Positions 1 to 9,951 of a stretch of DNA of 64,000 nt are shown here, in pieces; positions within the stretch are counted from its first letter, which is position 1, and every line of letters starts with the position of its first letter. The notes under the pieces are model-generated. The model saw only the letters and a list, made by a program, of their open reading frames with translations, searched no databases and was not told the DNA's origin. The translations under genes were made by a program, and so were the position numbers. This DNA comes from Providencia rettgeri (GTDB lineage Bacteria; Pseudomonadota; Gammaproteobacteria; Enterobacterales; Enterobacteriaceae): assembly GCF_001874625.1 (NCBI RefSeq), contig NZ_CP017671.1, positions 2,914,001 to 2,978,000 of the forward strand. Reading direction: 5' to 3'.

Positions 1-443
1 GGGGGCATGATCACGGCTCCCATTTCAGCCGCTTGCACCATTAAACGCAGGTGGCCGACATGTAATGGCGTTTCCCGTACCCCTAGGACGAGTTTTTTCC
101 CTTCTTTGAGTACAACATCCGCAGCTCGGGTCACCAAAGTATCAGTATAGCTGTGCACAATCCCAGAAAGGGTTTTCATTGTGCAAGGCATTATGACCAT
201 CCCTTCAGTACGAAAAGAACCTGATGAAATTGCCGCTGCAATATCACGGCTATCATAATAATGGTCAGCTAATTGTTGTACTTCTTTTACGCTAAACTTG
301 GTTTCTAACGCCAATGTTTGCCGTGCGGCTGCACTCATCACCAAATGGGTTTCTATCCCTTTGACAGGTTTTAATACTTCAAGCAGCCTAATGCCATAAA
401 TAGCACCACTTGCCCCAGTTAACCCGATGATCAGTTTTTTCAT
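1..443 (-). CDS. ubiX: Flavin prenyltransferase UbiX, 5' part only (runs off the window edge)
   Basis: UbiX makes the prenylated FMN cofactor that the decarboxylase UbiD needs in ubiquinone synthesis. About 147 residues are visible from the ATG at 443. The N-terminus MKKLIIGLTGASGAIYGIRL is the typical flavin-binding GxTGASG start, followed by a Ser-rich loop (SSGSFRTEGM) and the conserved segment MPCTMKTLSGIVHSYTD. The reading frame is open to base 1, so the C-terminal quarter is outside the window. ubiX lies upstream of purF in E. coli as here, but here a DUF1963 gene and a repeat array come between them. Confidence 0.93.
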   Translation of the reverse strand, partial: MKKLIIGLTGASGAIYGIRLLEVLKPVKGIETHLVMSAAARQTLALETKFSVKEVQQLADHYYDSRDIAAAISSGSFRTEGMVIMPCTMKTLSGIVHSYTDTLVTRAADVVLKEGKKLVLGVRETPLHVGHLRLMVQAAEMGAVIMP

Positions 444-480
444 TTAGCAGCCCAATTCGCGATTTTTTTGCGATTATATA

Positions 481-578
481 CCAAAGGCTTCCAGTTGTCG
501 CTTGGCGGCAAATGAAGGCATCCCAAGAATATACAACTTGGTTAGAAAAGCGCTGCCAACACGACAAAAGCCTATAGG
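481..578. repeat. Solitary ERIC-like palindromic element
   Basis: An imperfect inverted repeat: AGGCTT at 485-490 pairs with AAGCCT at 568-573, and TTGTCGCTTGGCGGC pairs imperfectly with GCTGCCAACACGACAA. The core GGCGGCAAATGAAGGCATCC followed by CCAAG and ACTTGG matches the units of the larger array at 1524-2058. It fills the gap between ubiX and the DUF1963 gene. Assignment to the ERIC/IRU family rests on the CCCA-AGGAGC...ACTTGGGT-like core of the related array. Confidence 0.6.
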
Positions 579-597
579 ATATTAAGGATTTTGGTGA

Positions 598-1422
598 TCA
601 GCCACAGTCCCAGTTATACACTACTCGACTAAAATCTCTTTTTTTCAAGTCATCTGGGTGAATAAAGAAATTACCGACGCCCATATCCCCCCACATAATA
701 CCGATTTCATAATCCGTATTTATTTGCAGTAATAGTTCGTATTGCTGGATATTTTCTTCATATTCTCTTGGGTCAGATTGAGTAAAAAATGGGTAGCCTC
801 CAATACAGTGCGCACCCGATTCAAATGAATCACTGTAAGGTTCAACCCATTCATCATAGAAGTCTTCACCTTCAAACTGTTCTTCATAATCATAGAGGTT
901 ATCAACCCCAAGGATTTTCTGCCCGAACTGGAAATCATCGATACTAATGTATTGTTCTGCAGGTGTGTATTCAATACTATATTGATGGTCGATGGGCGTG
1001 TAATAGTCATCAGTATGTGCGGCAATTACTGAGGAAAAATCTTGTGTTAACTGGCTAATATCTTCAATAATATTTTCCCAATAGATAACTCTAAAATCCT
1101 CTTGTTTTTGCTTATCTTCAAAATCAGCCCCATACAAATCATCTCCACCAATAAAAAACTGTAACAGCCCTTTTTCTGGGTAATTTTCTAACTTAGGCAT
1201 TTGTGCAAAGTTAATTTGCGCAAGCAGTTTTAGTGGTGTCCCTTCACTATTTGTTGGGTATTTTTCACCAAGCGGCAAATAAGGCATTCCGCCCACACGG
1301 CTTTCCCACCACACATACTCTTCAACGGGGGTTAAGGTCATTTCAACAAGGGATTTTTTAGTGGCTTTGATTTTATCTACGAAAGGTTTAATCACATCAG
1401 GAAGGGAGTTGAAATCAGCCAT
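598..1422 (-). CDS. DUF1963 (YwqG-like) family protein
   Basis: A 274-residue, acidic, probably cytoplasmic protein with no signal peptide or membrane segment. Near the N-terminus it has the DUF1963 signature: VGGMPYLPLGEKYP (about residues 43-56), then LLAQINFAQMP and LLQFFIGGDD. The C-terminal half has QYELLLQINTD and the ending GDMGVGNFFIHPDDL, also typical of the YwqG family. The biochemical role of the family is not established; members often appear beside polymorphic toxin or immunity genes, but no toxin gene is seen here. It is a single gene flanked by ERIC-like repeats on both sides, and it separates ubiX from purF compared with E. coli. Confidence 0.8.
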   Translation of the reverse strand: MADFNSLPDVIKPFVDKIKATKKSLVEMTLTPVEEYVWWESRVGGMPYLPLGEKYPTNSEGTPLKLLAQINFAQMPKLENYPEKGLLQFFIGGDDLYGADFEDKQKQEDFRVIYWENIIEDISQLTQDFSSVIAAHTDDYYTPIDHQYSIEYTPAEQYISIDDFQFGQKILGVDNLYDYEEQFEGEDFYDEWVEPYSDSFESGAHCIGGYPFFTQSDPREYEENIQQYELLLQINTDYEIGIMWGDMGVGNFFIHPDDLKKRDFSRVVYNWDCG

Positions 1423-1523
1423 ATATAGCTCCAGATAGGCAGTTAATGTCCCTCTAGTTTACTCGAATTTTGCGCATTTTAAATCAGATATAACTGTAAC
1501 TTACGCCTTCATTTAACGTTATA

Positions 1524-2058
1524 ATTTTCTAAATAGTTTCGGTTACAGCTAGGCGGCAAATGAAGCTATCCCAAGGAGCCTACAAAAGTAGGTAACTTGG
1601 GTAACTGAATGAAGTCAACAACGTTAGAAAATTAAATAATGATAAAAATAGCATCACGATTAATTTTCTAAATAGTTTCGGTTACAGCTAGGCGGCAAAT
1701 GAAGCTATCCCAAGGAGCCTACAAAAGTAGGTAACTTGGGTAACTGAATGAAGCTAACAACGTTAGAAAATTAAATAATGATAAAAATAGAATCACGATT
1801 AATTTTCTAAATAGTTTCGGTTACAGCTAGGCGGCAAATGAAGCTATCCCAAGGAGCCTACAAAAGTATGTGACTTGGGTAACTGAATGAAGCTAACAAC
1901 GTTAGAAAATTAAATAATGATAAAAATAGAATCACGATTAATTTTCTAAATAGTTTTGGTTACAGCTAGGCGGCAAATGAAGCTATCCCAAGGAGCCTAC
2001 AAAAGTATGTGACTTGGGTAGCTGAATGAAGCCAACAACGCTGTAACCGAAACTATGA
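1524..2058. repeat. Tandem array of four ERIC-like 139-bp units
   Basis: The word ATTTTCTAAATAG begins at 1524, 1663, 1802 and 1941, an exact 139-bp period. Each unit holds AGTTT(C/T)GGTTACAGC, GGCGGCAAATGAAGC, ATCCCAAGGAGCCTACAAAA and ACTTGGGTA(A/G)CTGAATGAAG, and units 1-3 end in GTTAGAAAATTAA. The units differ at only a few positions. The fourth ends in GCTGTAACCGAAACT (2040-2054), the reverse complement of the unit start (1535-1549), so only the last copy has both palindromic termini. The array lies just after the purF stop, filling the 1423-2065 gap, where no gene is seen. Confidence 0.9.
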
Positions 2059-2065
2059 CGAAAAT

Positions 2066-3583
2066 TTAGCCTTCGTTATAAATTTCGAGGTCTTCAACCT
2101 CACTCTTATCTTTCAATTTTAGCTCGTCATCTTTACGTAAGTTTTCCAGATAATCTAAATAACTTTGGTCGATATCCTTAGTGACGTAAATACCATCAAA
2201 CACAGAACATTCGAACTCATTAATTTCTGGATTTTCCTCACGAACCGCATCCACCAAATCAGCTAAATCTTGGAAAATTAACCCATCTGCACCAATTAAT
2301 TTACGAATTTCATCCACTTCCCTACCATGAGCAATTAGCTCATTAGCATTTGGCATATCAATGCCATAGACATTCGGAAAACGCACTTCCGGTGCCGCTG
2401 AAGCAAAGTAAACATTTTTTGCTCCCGCTTCACGCGCTAATTCAACGATTTGCTCAGATGTGGTGCCACGCACTATTGAGTCATCAATCAATAAGACATT
2501 TTTGTCACGGAACTCTGCTCGGTTCGCATTGAGCTTACGACGGACTGATTTGCGACGCTCTTGTTGACCAGGCATGATAAACGTCCGACCCACATAACGG
2601 TTTTTTACAAACCCTTGGCGATACGGTTTATCAAGGATATGTGCTATTTCCAGAGCAATATCACACGAAGTCTCAGGAATAGGGATCACAACATCGATGT
2701 GTAAATCTTCCCATTCACGGGCAATTTTAGCGCCAAGTTTTTGCCCCATGCGCAACCTTGCATTGTAGACCGAGACTTTATCGATAAAGGAATCTTGGCG
2801 AGCAAAATAAACGTATTCAAAAATACATGGCGTCAATTGTGGGTTTTCTGCGCATTGACGGGTAAATAATTGGCCTTTCTCAGTGACATAGACCGCTTCA
2901 CCGGGGGCGACATCCCGTAAAAACTCAAAACCTAGTGTATCAAGTGCGACACTTTCAGAAGCCACCATATATTCGTGCTCACCCTTCTCTGTGACCCGAC
3001 GCCCTAATACTAGGGGACGAATACCATGAGGGTCACGGAATGCTAACATCCCATGGCCAATAATAAGTGCCACACAAGCATAGGCGCCGCGTAGTTTTTT
3101 GTGCATCGCTGAGACAGCACTAAACACGTTATCTGGCTCAAGAGGGAAATGGTCAAACCTATCTAGCTCATAAGCTAATACGTTGAGTAATATTTCAGAA
3201 TCCGATGTGGTATTGACATGGCGGCGTGCTGTTTCAAATAAACTCCGAGTGAGTTCATGAGCATTTGTCAGATTACCATTATGAGCAAGGGTGATACCAA
3301 AAGGTGAGTTTACGTAGAAAGGTTGAGCTTCAGAAGCACTTGAACTCCCCGCAGTTGGGTAACGAACATGCCCTAACCCCATACAGCCTTGTAACCTGAG
3401 CATGTGACGTGTTTCAAACACATCCTTAACCAGACCATTCGCTTTGCGTAAACGAATATTATTTTTGCCATCAATAGTGGCAATACCTGCTGCATCTTGC
3501 CCACGGTGTTGTAACACCGTTAAAGCATCATAAATCGATTGGTTTACCGGTGTTACACCGGCGATACCGACAATACCGCACAT
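2066..3583 (-). CDS. purF: Amidophosphoribosyltransferase PurF
   Basis: PurF catalyses the first committed step of purine synthesis, converting PRPP and glutamine to 5-phosphoribosylamine. The 505-residue length equals that of E. coli PurF. The N-terminal MCGIVGIAG supplies the Cys2 nucleophile of the class II glutamine amidotransferase domain after Met removal. The C-terminal phosphoribosyltransferase domain carries the PRPP-binding motif [14 protein letters not shown] near residues 365-380. It lies 14 bp after cvpA, so the two are probably one transcript, and a PurR box precedes cvpA. The stop codon directly abuts the ERIC-like array. Confidence 0.97.
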   Translation of the reverse strand: MCGIVGIAGVTPVNQSIYDALTVLQHRGQDAAGIATIDGKNNIRLRKANGLVKDVFETRHMLRLQGCMGLGHVRYPTAGSSSASEAQPFYVNSPFGITLAHNGNLTNAHELTRSLFETARRHVNTTSDSEILLNVLAYELDRFDHFPLEPDNVFSAVSAMHKKLRGAYACVALIIGHGMLAFRDPHGIRPLVLGRRVTEKGEHEYMVASESVALDTLGFEFLRDVAPGEAVYVTEKGQLFTRQCAENPQLTPCIFEYVYFARQDSFIDKVSVYNARLRMGQKLGAKIAREWEDLHIDVVIPIPETSCDIALEIAHILDKPYRQGFVKNRYVGRTFIMPGQQERRKSVRRKLNANRAEFRDKNVLLIDDSIVRGTTSEQIVELAREAGAKNVYFASAAPEVRFPNVYGIDMPNANELIAHGREVDEIRKLIGADGLIFQDLADLVDAVREENPEINEFECSVFDGIYVTKDIDQSYLDYLENLRKDDELKLKDKSEVEDLEIYNEG

Positions 3584-3597
3584 TTAGTCTTTCCTCA

Positions 3598-4101
3598 TCA
3601 GCCAGACGGAGAAATATTCTCCGGTAGGAAACTTGACGCATTTTGCAGGTAGTCAAAAAACCACCTGATGATATGACTGAACTGCGGAATAAGTTCCGAA
3701 CGCTGCCAATCCTCACTTTGAGGAAGTGGTGTAAATGTATCGAGAAAAAACAATAAGGCCGAAACAATTAACACACCACGCAGCGCACCGAAGCAGATCC
3801 CCAGAACCCGATCTGTGCCTGATAACCCCGTTTTTTGTACTAATGAGCTAATCACATAGTTCACTACTGCCCCCACAATAAGGGTGGCAATAAATAATGC
3901 AGCGATAGCAATGCCATTTCTAACAAGTATATCCTCAAAGCGCGTAAAGTAGCTGGCTAAATAAGGATAAAAGGTACTTGCAACAAAAAAAGCACAACCC
4001 CACGTCACTAGTGATAATGCCTCACGTACAAAACCACGGATCAAGCTAACCAGTGCCGAGAAGCCAATAATGGCGATAATTGCGTAATCTATCCAGACCA
4101 T
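3598..4101 (-). CDS. cvpA: Colicin V production membrane protein CvpA
   Basis: A small inner-membrane protein with four predicted hydrophobic segments, needed for colicin V export in E. coli and linked to envelope stress; its exact biochemistry is unclear. I chose the ATG at 4101 ([20 protein letters not shown]) because E. coli CvpA starts at the same MVWIDYAII; an upstream in-frame ATG at 4122 would add seven residues unlike the family. The motif [20 protein letters not shown] is strongly conserved. It is cotranscribed with purF, and a PurR operator lies 55-70 bp upstream. Confidence 0.95.
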   Translation of the reverse strand: MVWIDYAIIAIIGFSALVSLIRGFVREALSLVTWGCAFFVASTFYPYLASYFTRFEDILVRNGIAIAALFIATLIVGAVVNYVISSLVQKTGLSGTDRVLGICFGALRGVLIVSALLFFLDTFTPLPQSEDWQRSELIPQFSHIIRWFFDYLQNASSFLPENISPSG

Positions 4102-4155
4102 ATTCCATTCCAAAATTCGCACTCACGACATCAGCGAAGTGCATTCTAACAGAAA

Positions 4156-4171
4156 ACGAAAACGTTTGCGT
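4156..4171 (-). promoter_or_regulatory. PurR operator upstream of cvpA-purF
   Basis: On the minus strand this reads ACGCAAACGTTTTCGT, matching the E. coli PurR consensus ACGCAAACGTTTTCNT at every defined position. A possible -10 element TAGAAT (minus strand) follows at 4143-4148. E. coli has a PurR site in the same place, so repression of cvpA-purF by PurR with hypoxanthine or guanine is expected. Confidence 0.9.
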
Positions 4172-4189
4172 AACCATTTTTCTATCAAA

Positions 4190-4231
4190 TTTAAAAAAAT
4201 AGCGGCGAAAAGAAAAAATCATAATCGCCGC
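4190..4231 (-). terminator. Rho-independent terminator after dedD
   Basis: On the minus strand GCGGCGA (4231-4225) pairs with TCGCCGC (4208-4202) and is followed by TATTTTTTT. It lies downstream of dedD and before the cvpA promoter, separating the two transcription units. Confidence 0.7.
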
Positions 4232-4281
4232 AGTAAGTTACTAAATCCCCTTACCTTTTAGGGATTATTGGATCTTTAATT

Positions 4282-4932
4282 TTAAGGTTTATAGGTTTGA
4301 ATTATCCCTTTAGTCCCTGTAATCGAATTTAGCTCTGGTAACGCGGCCTCTAGCCTTTGCCTAGAGGCTTCTGGCCCCACGTAAATACGTGTGAGTTTAT
4401 TATTCACTGGCTTAGCGGGAACCGTATACACTTGGTAACCAGACAACCTGAGTTTTGCCACAATTTCTTCTACCTTAGCTGCATTGTTTAAGGCAATAAC
4501 TTGCACAACAAACGCTTTACCTTGCGGAGCTGGTTTCACTTCGGGTTTAGGCTCCGGTTTTGGTTCAACTTTCGGTTGTGGCTTAGGCTCTGGTTTAACT
4601 TCTGGCTTGATTGGTTTTACTGGCTCAACAACAGCAGGTGGATTATTTTCAGCCGATGTTGCCGCTTCAACTTGTTCATTTTGCTGCTGTGTTATCGCTT
4701 CTGACAGCATCGCTTCAGAAGCCCCTTCAGAAGAAGCTGTTGATGTCGTACTGGCGATAGGCGCTATCGCTTCAATATCTTCTTCATCACCCGGTTTAGG
4801 GATAATAGGAATGGCCGCAAATTCATTTTCATTATATTTCTTATCGCCATCAAGCAGTGCAGGGAGAACGATAACCCCTACAGCAACAAGAACAATGGCG
4901 CCAGCAAGACGATTCTGAAATTTACTAGCCAC
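4282..4932 (-). CDS. dedD: Cell-division SPOR-domain protein DedD
   Basis: DedD is an inner-membrane protein with a periplasmic C-terminal SPOR domain that binds denuded septal peptidoglycan. The sequence has an N-terminal membrane segment (LAGAIVLVAVGVIVLPALLDG), a Pro/Lys/Glu-rich linker with PKPEPKPEVKP-like repeats at roughly 115-140, and a SPOR domain starting FVVQVIALNNAAKVEEIV. I chose the GTG at 4932 (VASKFQNRL, as in E. coli MASKFQNRL), preceded by AGGA at good spacing. A second GTG lies 6 bp upstream; the longer open frame upstream overlaps folC and is not family-like. The start lies 6 bp past the folC stop. Confidence 0.93.
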   Translation of the reverse strand: MASKFQNRLAGAIVLVAVGVIVLPALLDGDKKYNENEFAAIPIIPKPGDEEDIEAIAPIASTTSTASSEGASEAMLSEAITQQQNEQVEAATSAENNPPAVVEPVKPIKPEVKPEPKPQPKVEPKPEPKPEVKPAPQGKAFVVQVIALNNAAKVEEIVAKLRLSGYQVYTVPAKPVNNKLTRIYVGPEASRQRLEAALPELNSITGTKGIIQTYKP

Positions 4933-4937
4933 CGGCA

Positions 4938-6227
4938 CTATCCTTTTTGGTTTTCTAATAACATCATAACATGGGCGACAGTATGAAATGACCCACACAC
5001 AACAACCACATCTTGCTCTTTTGCATCGAGACAAGCTTGTTGCCATGCTTTTTCTACGGAATCAAATTCATTCGCTTGCGCTAAATGTTGGCTAAGCGTA
5101 GCGACATCAGCCCCTCTAAATTCAGTTAATGGCGCAATATACCAATCAGTAACTTGCTGTGACAGGCAATCAAGAGTGCCTTTAATATCTTTGTCACCTA
5201 ACATACCGACAACCGCACGAATATGACGCCCTTCCATAACAGGAAGTTCGGCTAATTTACTGACTAAATAGCCTGCAGCATGCGGGTTATGTGCCACGTC
5301 TAAAATCATCAATGGTTTTTCACCGATAACCTGAAAACGCCCTGGCAATTGAGCCGATTTTAACCCTTGATGAATTGCGCTTTCTGTAACTTTTTGGGCG
5401 ATATCAACATCAATCAATAATAAGCAGCTAATAACACCAAGCGCGGTTGCTGCATTCGCTAATGGGACATTCGGTAATGGTAAATTATGCCACTCATGTT
5501 GAGCACTTTTCCATGACCAACTTCCCGCTTGTTCACTATATTGCCAATCCGTACCACGACGAAAAAGCACCGTACCTAGTTTATCCGCCACTTGAGCAAT
5601 AGACGCAGGCATATCAGGTTCACCGACTACACCATAGTGACCAGAACGGAAAATACCCGCTTTTTCATAGCCAATATGTTCTCTATCAGCCCCAAGCCAG
5701 TCTGTATGATCTAACGCAATGCTGGTGATCGCTGCAATATCGGCATCCACAACATTTGTTGCATCCAAGCGGCCGCCTAGCCCCACTTCTAAAATAACCA
5801 CATCCAGTTCAGCTTGCTTAAATAACTGTAATGCAGCCAAGGTACCGTATTCAAAGTAGGTAAGCGAAATGTTTTCACGTTGTGATTCAATGGTCGCAAA
5901 CGCTGCGCAAAACTCTGACTCTGCAAGTTCTTGGCCTTGAATACGCACACGCTCTGTATAACGAACAAGATGTGGTGAGCTATAGACCCCAACCTTGAGC
6001 CCTGATGCCATCAGAATAGACTCTAACGTATGGCACGTTGTCCCTTTACCGTTAGTTCCAGTGACAGTGATAACTCGAGGTGCAGGCTGTGTGAGGTTCA
6101 TTTGCCTAGCGACTTGACCGACTCGTTCCAACCCCATATCAATATTTTGGCTATGTAAGTCGGTGAGGTAAGAAAGCCAAGTCTCCAATGGAGACTTGGC
6201 ATTAGGAATGATTAAATTACTCATCAT
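4938..6227 (-). CDS. folC: Bifunctional dihydrofolate/folylpolyglutamate synthase FolC
   Basis: FolC adds glutamate to dihydropteroate and then extends the polyglutamate tail of folates, an ATP-dependent cytosolic reaction of the Mur ligase family. The 429-residue protein carries the P-loop [17 protein letters not shown] near residues 54-70, the folate-site segment [15 protein letters not shown], and the Mur-type C-terminal domain with [14 protein letters not shown]. Its start overlaps the end of accD by 11 bp and its stop nearly touches dedD, so accD-folC-dedD probably form one operon as in E. coli. Confidence 0.96.
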   Translation of the reverse strand: MMSNLIIPNAKSPLETWLSYLTDLHSQNIDMGLERVGQVARQMNLTQPAPRVITVTGTNGKGTTCHTLESILMASGLKVGVYSSPHLVRYTERVRIQGQELAESEFCAAFATIESQRENISLTYFEYGTLAALQLFKQAELDVVILEVGLGGRLDATNVVDADIAAITSIALDHTDWLGADREHIGYEKAGIFRSGHYGVVGEPDMPASIAQVADKLGTVLFRRGTDWQYSEQAGSWSWKSAQHEWHNLPLPNVPLANAATALGVISCLLLIDVDIAQKVTESAIHQGLKSAQLPGRFQVIGEKPLMILDVAHNPHAAGYLVSKLAELPVMEGRHIRAVVGMLGDKDIKGTLDCLSQQVTDWYIAPLTEFRGADVATLSQHLAQANEFDSVEKAWQQACLDAKEQDVVVVCGSFHTVAHVMMLLENQKG

Positions 6228-7197
6228 CTTTTTTATGCTTTGCAGGTTCCTTTTCTTGTACGTCTACCTCAAAGCCATCAGTCTCATCAGTAATATCAAT
6301 GTCAACTTCTACATTTTCTGCAACAATAATTGGCGCCTCAGTAAAACTAGGCTTATTCGTTAACATTGCCAAGACTTCAGCCAAGCGGTCACGCATTTCA
6401 GGGCGGCGGACTATCATATCGATAGCGCCTTTTTCGAGTAAAAACTCACTGCGTTGAAAACCTTGTGGCAGTTTTTCACGTACCGTTTGTTCAATAACAC
6501 GCGGGCCGGCAAAACCAATCAGGGCTTTAGGCTCAGCAACATTAATATCCCCTAACATTGCAAGACTAGCAGAAACGCCACCCATAGTTGGGTCAGTTAG
6601 TACTGAAATATACGGTAAGCCGCGTTCTTGCATTTTTGCCAACGCTGCACTGGTTTTTGCCATTTGCATCAATGATAACAACGCTTCTTGCATACGAGCG
6701 CCACCACTTGATGAAAAACACACCAATGGACAGTTATCTTCCAAAGCCTGTTCCACTGCGCGGACAAAACGAGCACCAACAACCGATGCCATTGAACCAC
6801 CCATAAAGGCGAATTCAAATGCCGCAGCGACAACCGGCATCCCTTTTAGGGTCCCTTTCATGACAATAATGGCATCTTTTTCGCCCGTTTCTTTCTGTGC
6901 GGCTGAAAGTCGGTCTTTATATTTTTTTGAGTCTTTAAACTTGAGGAGGTCTTTTGGCTCAAGTTCACTACCTAATTCGGACGTTGAGTCTTCATCAAGG
7001 AAGGTTTCTAAACGTTGGCGTGCATGAATACGCATATGGTGGTCACATTTAGGACACACTGATAAGTTACGCTCTAATTCAGCACCGTATAACACCTGCC
7101 CACAGCTATCGCATTTCGTCCAAACCCCTTCTGGGATATTGGCTTTGTGTGATTGGGTCAAGTTACCTTTCTTTAATATTTTTTCAATCCAGCTCAT
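6217..7197 (-). CDS. accD: Acetyl-CoA carboxylase carboxyltransferase subunit beta
   Basis: AccD with AccA transfers carboxylate from biotin on AccB to acetyl-CoA, the committed step of fatty acid synthesis. An N-terminal zinc ribbon is visible: CDSC then CPKC (C-x2-C-x15-C-x2-C, about residues 29-51). The crotonase-fold core contains [20 protein letters not shown] and the oxyanion region [10 protein letters not shown]. The acidic C-terminal tail ([20 protein letters not shown]) extends somewhat past the usual end; the total is 326 residues against about 304 in E. coli. It leads the accD-folC-dedD group. Confidence 0.97.
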   Translation of the reverse strand: MSWIEKILKKGNLTQSHKANIPEGVWTKCDSCGQVLYGAELERNLSVCPKCDHHMRIHARQRLETFLDEDSTSELGSELEPKDLLKFKDSKKYKDRLSAAQKETGEKDAIIVMKGTLKGMPVVAAAFEFAFMGGSMASVVGARFVRAVEQALEDNCPLVCFSSSGGARMQEALLSLMQMAKTSAALAKMQERGLPYISVLTDPTMGGVSASLAMLGDINVAEPKALIGFAGPRVIEQTVREKLPQGFQRSEFLLEKGAIDMIVRRPEMRDRLAEVLAMLTNKPSFTEAPIIVAENVEVDIDITDETDGFEVDVQEKEPAKHKKDDE

Positions 7198-7300
7198 TAA
7201 TGGACCTTTTTGTCTGATTCACTCTGGTTATCACCAGTAGGTATTTTTTGCCATTAAACCACAATGATATCTCACTGTAGATAAAAACTTTTTAAACCGC

Positions 7301-7987
7301 TTAACGGTTATCGATTTTTTGCGCTGTAGCACGCTTTTCTTTCGCGGCCTTACGGCGATGGCGAATAATTTCAACCACACCCGGCAAAATTGAAACAAAG
7401 ATAATCGCGACTATCAATAATTTCAAATTCTTTTGTACAATCGGTAAATCACCGAATAAATAACCTGCATAGGTAAATAATAATACCCATATAAATGCAC
7501 CTGCGACATTATAAAAGGCAAAATGACGATAAGACATTTTCCCCATTCCTGCAACGAAAGGCGCAAATGTTCTTACTATCGGCACGAAACGAGCCAGTAT
7601 AATCGCTTTACCACCATGTTTTTCATAAAATTCATGGGTTTTTTCTAAATATACGCGACGAAAAATTTTTGAGTCCGGGTTTTTAAATAACCTTTCGCCA
7701 AAAACACGTCCAATGGTGTAATTCACTGCATCACCAATAATCGCAGCAGTAATCATTAATGCGACCATTAAGTGAACATTTAAATCATTGCTGTCTAATG
7801 CTGAAATTGCACCCGCAACAAATAATAACGAATCCCCAGGTAAAAATGGTGTGACCACTAGACCTGTTTCACAAAAAAGGATCAGGAATAAGATCCCGTA
7901 TACCCATGTACCGTAGTCTCTAACGAGTTCAGCAAGATGCACATCTATGTGTAAAATAAAGTCGATAATAAAAGTGATGAATTCCAT
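7301..7987 (-). CDS. dedA: DedA-family inner-membrane protein
   Basis: DedA proteins act in undecaprenyl-phosphate or other lipid flipping and membrane homeostasis. The protein has several hydrophobic segments, an early acidic motif in [21 protein letters not shown] and the later conserved [20 protein letters not shown] with its essential arginines. I chose the ATG at 7987 ([18 protein letters not shown]), which matches E. coli [18 protein letters not shown] and has GAGGAT just upstream; the longer open frame adds MDAIINEDY without family support. It gives 228 residues. The basic tail [14 protein letters not shown] is cytoplasmic by the positive-inside rule. Confidence 0.94.
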   Translation of the reverse strand: MEFITFIIDFILHIDVHLAELVRDYGTWVYGILFLILFCETGLVVTPFLPGDSLLFVAGAISALDSNDLNVHLMVALMITAAIIGDAVNYTIGRVFGERLFKNPDSKIFRRVYLEKTHEFYEKHGGKAIILARFVPIVRTFAPFVAGMGKMSYRHFAFYNVAGAFIWVLLFTYAGYLFGDLPIVQKNLKLLIVAIIFVSILPGVVEIIRHRRKAAKEKRATAQKIDNR

Positions 7988-8053
7988 ATAATCCTCATTA
8001 ATGATAGCGTCCATGCCATTCCCAACAATGATGGGACAAATAAAAATTTTGCT

Positions 8054-8869
8054 TTATATCAGTTCATCTGCAAGAAAAAGAGGCCCCATAACATTCTGCG
8101 GCAATGCAAATTGTTCAGGGTAATCGACGCTCACCAAATACAAGCCTTCAGCTTTTGCCGTTGCCGCTGCTTTGGTGCGATCTTTTAGCTCAAGAAGATG
8201 TTGTATCCAATCAACACCTTGATTGCCACACCCTATCTCCAACAGACTACCAACAATATTCCTAACCATGTGGTGAACAAAGGCATTGGCTTTAATATCC
8301 ACCACCACATAATGACCATGGCGACTCACATTCACGTGCATTACATTACGCCATGGAGACTTTGATTGGCACTGGACTGCTCTGAATGAGGTAAAATCAC
8401 GCTCACCTAAAAGTGACTGAGCCGCTTGATGCATTCTTTTTTCATCTAATGGGTAGTGAAAATGAGTTACACCATTAGATAAAATTGCAGGCCGATAGCG
8501 ATGATTGAAAATCACATAACGGTAGCGGCGAGCGGTGGCACTAAACCGTGCATGAAACTCATCATTCACAGGTTTACACCAACGAACTGCAATATCCGCA
8601 GGCAAATGTGTATTTGCCCCCATAGTCCAAGCCGCTTCTTTGCGATTGGCTGAGGTTTCAAAATGCACCACCTGCCCAGTGGCATGAACACCTGCATCCG
8701 TACGACCCGCGCAAAATACGTTGATCGGCTCTGCGGCAATCTTTGACAAGGCGATTTCTAAGCACCCTTGCACACTTTTCACTTCTTGTTGGCGTTGCCA
8801 ACCAAAATAGCGACTACCGTTGTATTCGACCCCTAACGCAACCCGATACAACTTTGTTGGTTCTGACAT
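8054..8869 (-). CDS. truA: tRNA pseudouridine(38-40) synthase TruA
   Basis: TruA converts uridines 38, 39 and 40 in the anticodon stem-loop to pseudouridine. The 271-residue protein shows the N-terminal [14 protein letters not shown], the catalytic motif [11 protein letters not shown] with Asp58 as nucleophile, and the C-terminal [18 protein letters not shown]. Its ATG shares one base with the stop of usg (TGATG), indicating translational coupling as in E. coli usg-truA. Confidence 0.97.
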   Translation of the reverse strand: MSEPTKLYRVALGVEYNGSRYFGWQRQQEVKSVQGCLEIALSKIAAEPINVFCAGRTDAGVHATGQVVHFETSANRKEAAWTMGANTHLPADIAVRWCKPVNDEFHARFSATARRYRYVIFNHRYRPAILSNGVTHFHYPLDEKRMHQAAQSLLGERDFTSFRAVQCQSKSPWRNVMHVNVSRHGHYVVVDIKANAFVHHMVRNIVGSLLEIGCGNQGVDWIQHLLELKDRTKAAATAKAEGLYLVSVDYPEQFALPQNVMGPLFLADELI

Positions 8870-9879
8870 CAGTAGAATAGCTCCTGAGCTAATTTTTCAG
8901 CGGTTTCTACTGCCATCAGTGCCCCACCGAAGCGCACATTATCCGCCACCGACCAAAACTGTAATATTTCAGGAACGCCATAATCATTACGAACGCAGCC
9001 GACACTTAGTTGGTCATTACCAGAAGCATCCGTTACCTGAGTTGGATAATCCCCTTCTTCTGAGACCTGAATATCCGCAAAACGTTCAAGTTCTTCATTC
9101 GCTTCTTCTGCACTCAAAGGGCGTAACGTTTCCAAGTAGACAACTTGAGCATTTCCATAAAAAACAGGCGACTGAATAAAACTAACAGCAACAGGTAAAC
9201 CTTCATCTTGGAGTACTTTGCGCACTTGTTCAACAAGACGGCGTTCTTGAACAACACTCCCCTCCATGTCTGACAATAAAGGCAACATATTGAAAGCAAG
9301 TTGCTTACTAAAACGCCCTTCTTCCGCAGGAATACCATTTAATAAACGTGCACTTTGCCCTGCAAGTTCATCGACGGCTGCTTTACCATAACTCGACATG
9401 GATAACATATTCGTTAAGGTAATTCGCCCTAAGCCTGCTGCGTCCACCAGCGGTTTAATCGCTGTGACTAATTGACTCACGGAGCTATCTGCCAAAGAAA
9501 TAATATTACGATTGCGGTAATCAGCTAAAACTTGAGGATTCACATTTGGTACCACTAATGGCACATCAGGTTCTTGAGCAAATACGCCACTTGTATCAAT
9601 AACAATACAACCTTCCTGTGCCGCTAATTCTGCATATTGCATGCTAACCGCTTCATTAGCCGCAAAAAAAGCAATTTGCGCTTGCGACCAATCAAAACCA
9701 TTCACCTCTTCAACTTGAATACTTTTGCCACTAAAACGTACGCTCTCCCCCGCACTACGCTCACTGGCTAGTAAATACAGTTCGCCAACTGGAAACTCCC
9801 TTTCTTCTAGCAGTGAGATAATGGCCTCACCTACAGCCCCAGTTGCGCCTAATACTGCAATATTCCAACCTTCAGTCAT
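8869..9879 (-). CDS. usg: Usg, aspartate-semialdehyde-dehydrogenase-like protein lacking the catalytic Cys
   Basis: A 336-residue relative of aspartate-semialdehyde dehydrogenase. The N-terminal NADP-binding motif [15 protein letters not shown] is intact. At the position where the active enzyme has its cysteine nucleophile (usually an NC-T/S pattern) this protein reads [15 protein letters not shown] near residues 130-144, so the nucleophile appears replaced by serine. That agrees with E. coli Usg, a paralogue without shown dehydrogenase activity. It sits between pdxB and truA and is coupled to truA by a one-base overlap. Confidence 0.93.
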   Translation of the reverse strand: MTEGWNIAVLGATGAVGEAIISLLEEREFPVGELYLLASERSAGESVRFSGKSIQVEEVNGFDWSQAQIAFFAANEAVSMQYAELAAQEGCIVIDTSGVFAQEPDVPLVVPNVNPQVLADYRNRNIISLADSSVSQLVTAIKPLVDAAGLGRITLTNMLSMSSYGKAAVDELAGQSARLLNGIPAEEGRFSKQLAFNMLPLLSDMEGSVVQERRLVEQVRKVLQDEGLPVAVSFIQSPVFYGNAQVVYLETLRPLSAEEANEELERFADIQVSEEGDYPTQVTDASGNDQLSVGCVRNDYGVPEILQFWSVADNVRFGGALMAVETAEKLAQELFY

Positions 9880-9951
9880 GGCTATTCCTCTAGTAATAAA
9901 AACTAAACGACCCCATTAATGAGATCGTTTAATGATAAAAAATTATACCAA

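Noticed and set aside
1524-2058. Possible CRISPR array
   Set aside because: The 139-bp period has nearly identical whole units, without short repeats and unique spacers, and no cas genes are near; it is an ERIC-like tandem array.
4484-4918. Long antisense open frame (144 residues, Gly/Ser-rich) opposite dedD
   Set aside because: It mirrors the Pro/Lys/Glu-rich linker of DedD on the other strand; no ribosome site and no family match.
4932-5046. Longer N-terminal extension of DedD
   Set aside because: The extension overlaps folC and is Cys/Arg-rich, unlike DedD; GTG at 4932 has a ribosome site and matches the E. coli start.
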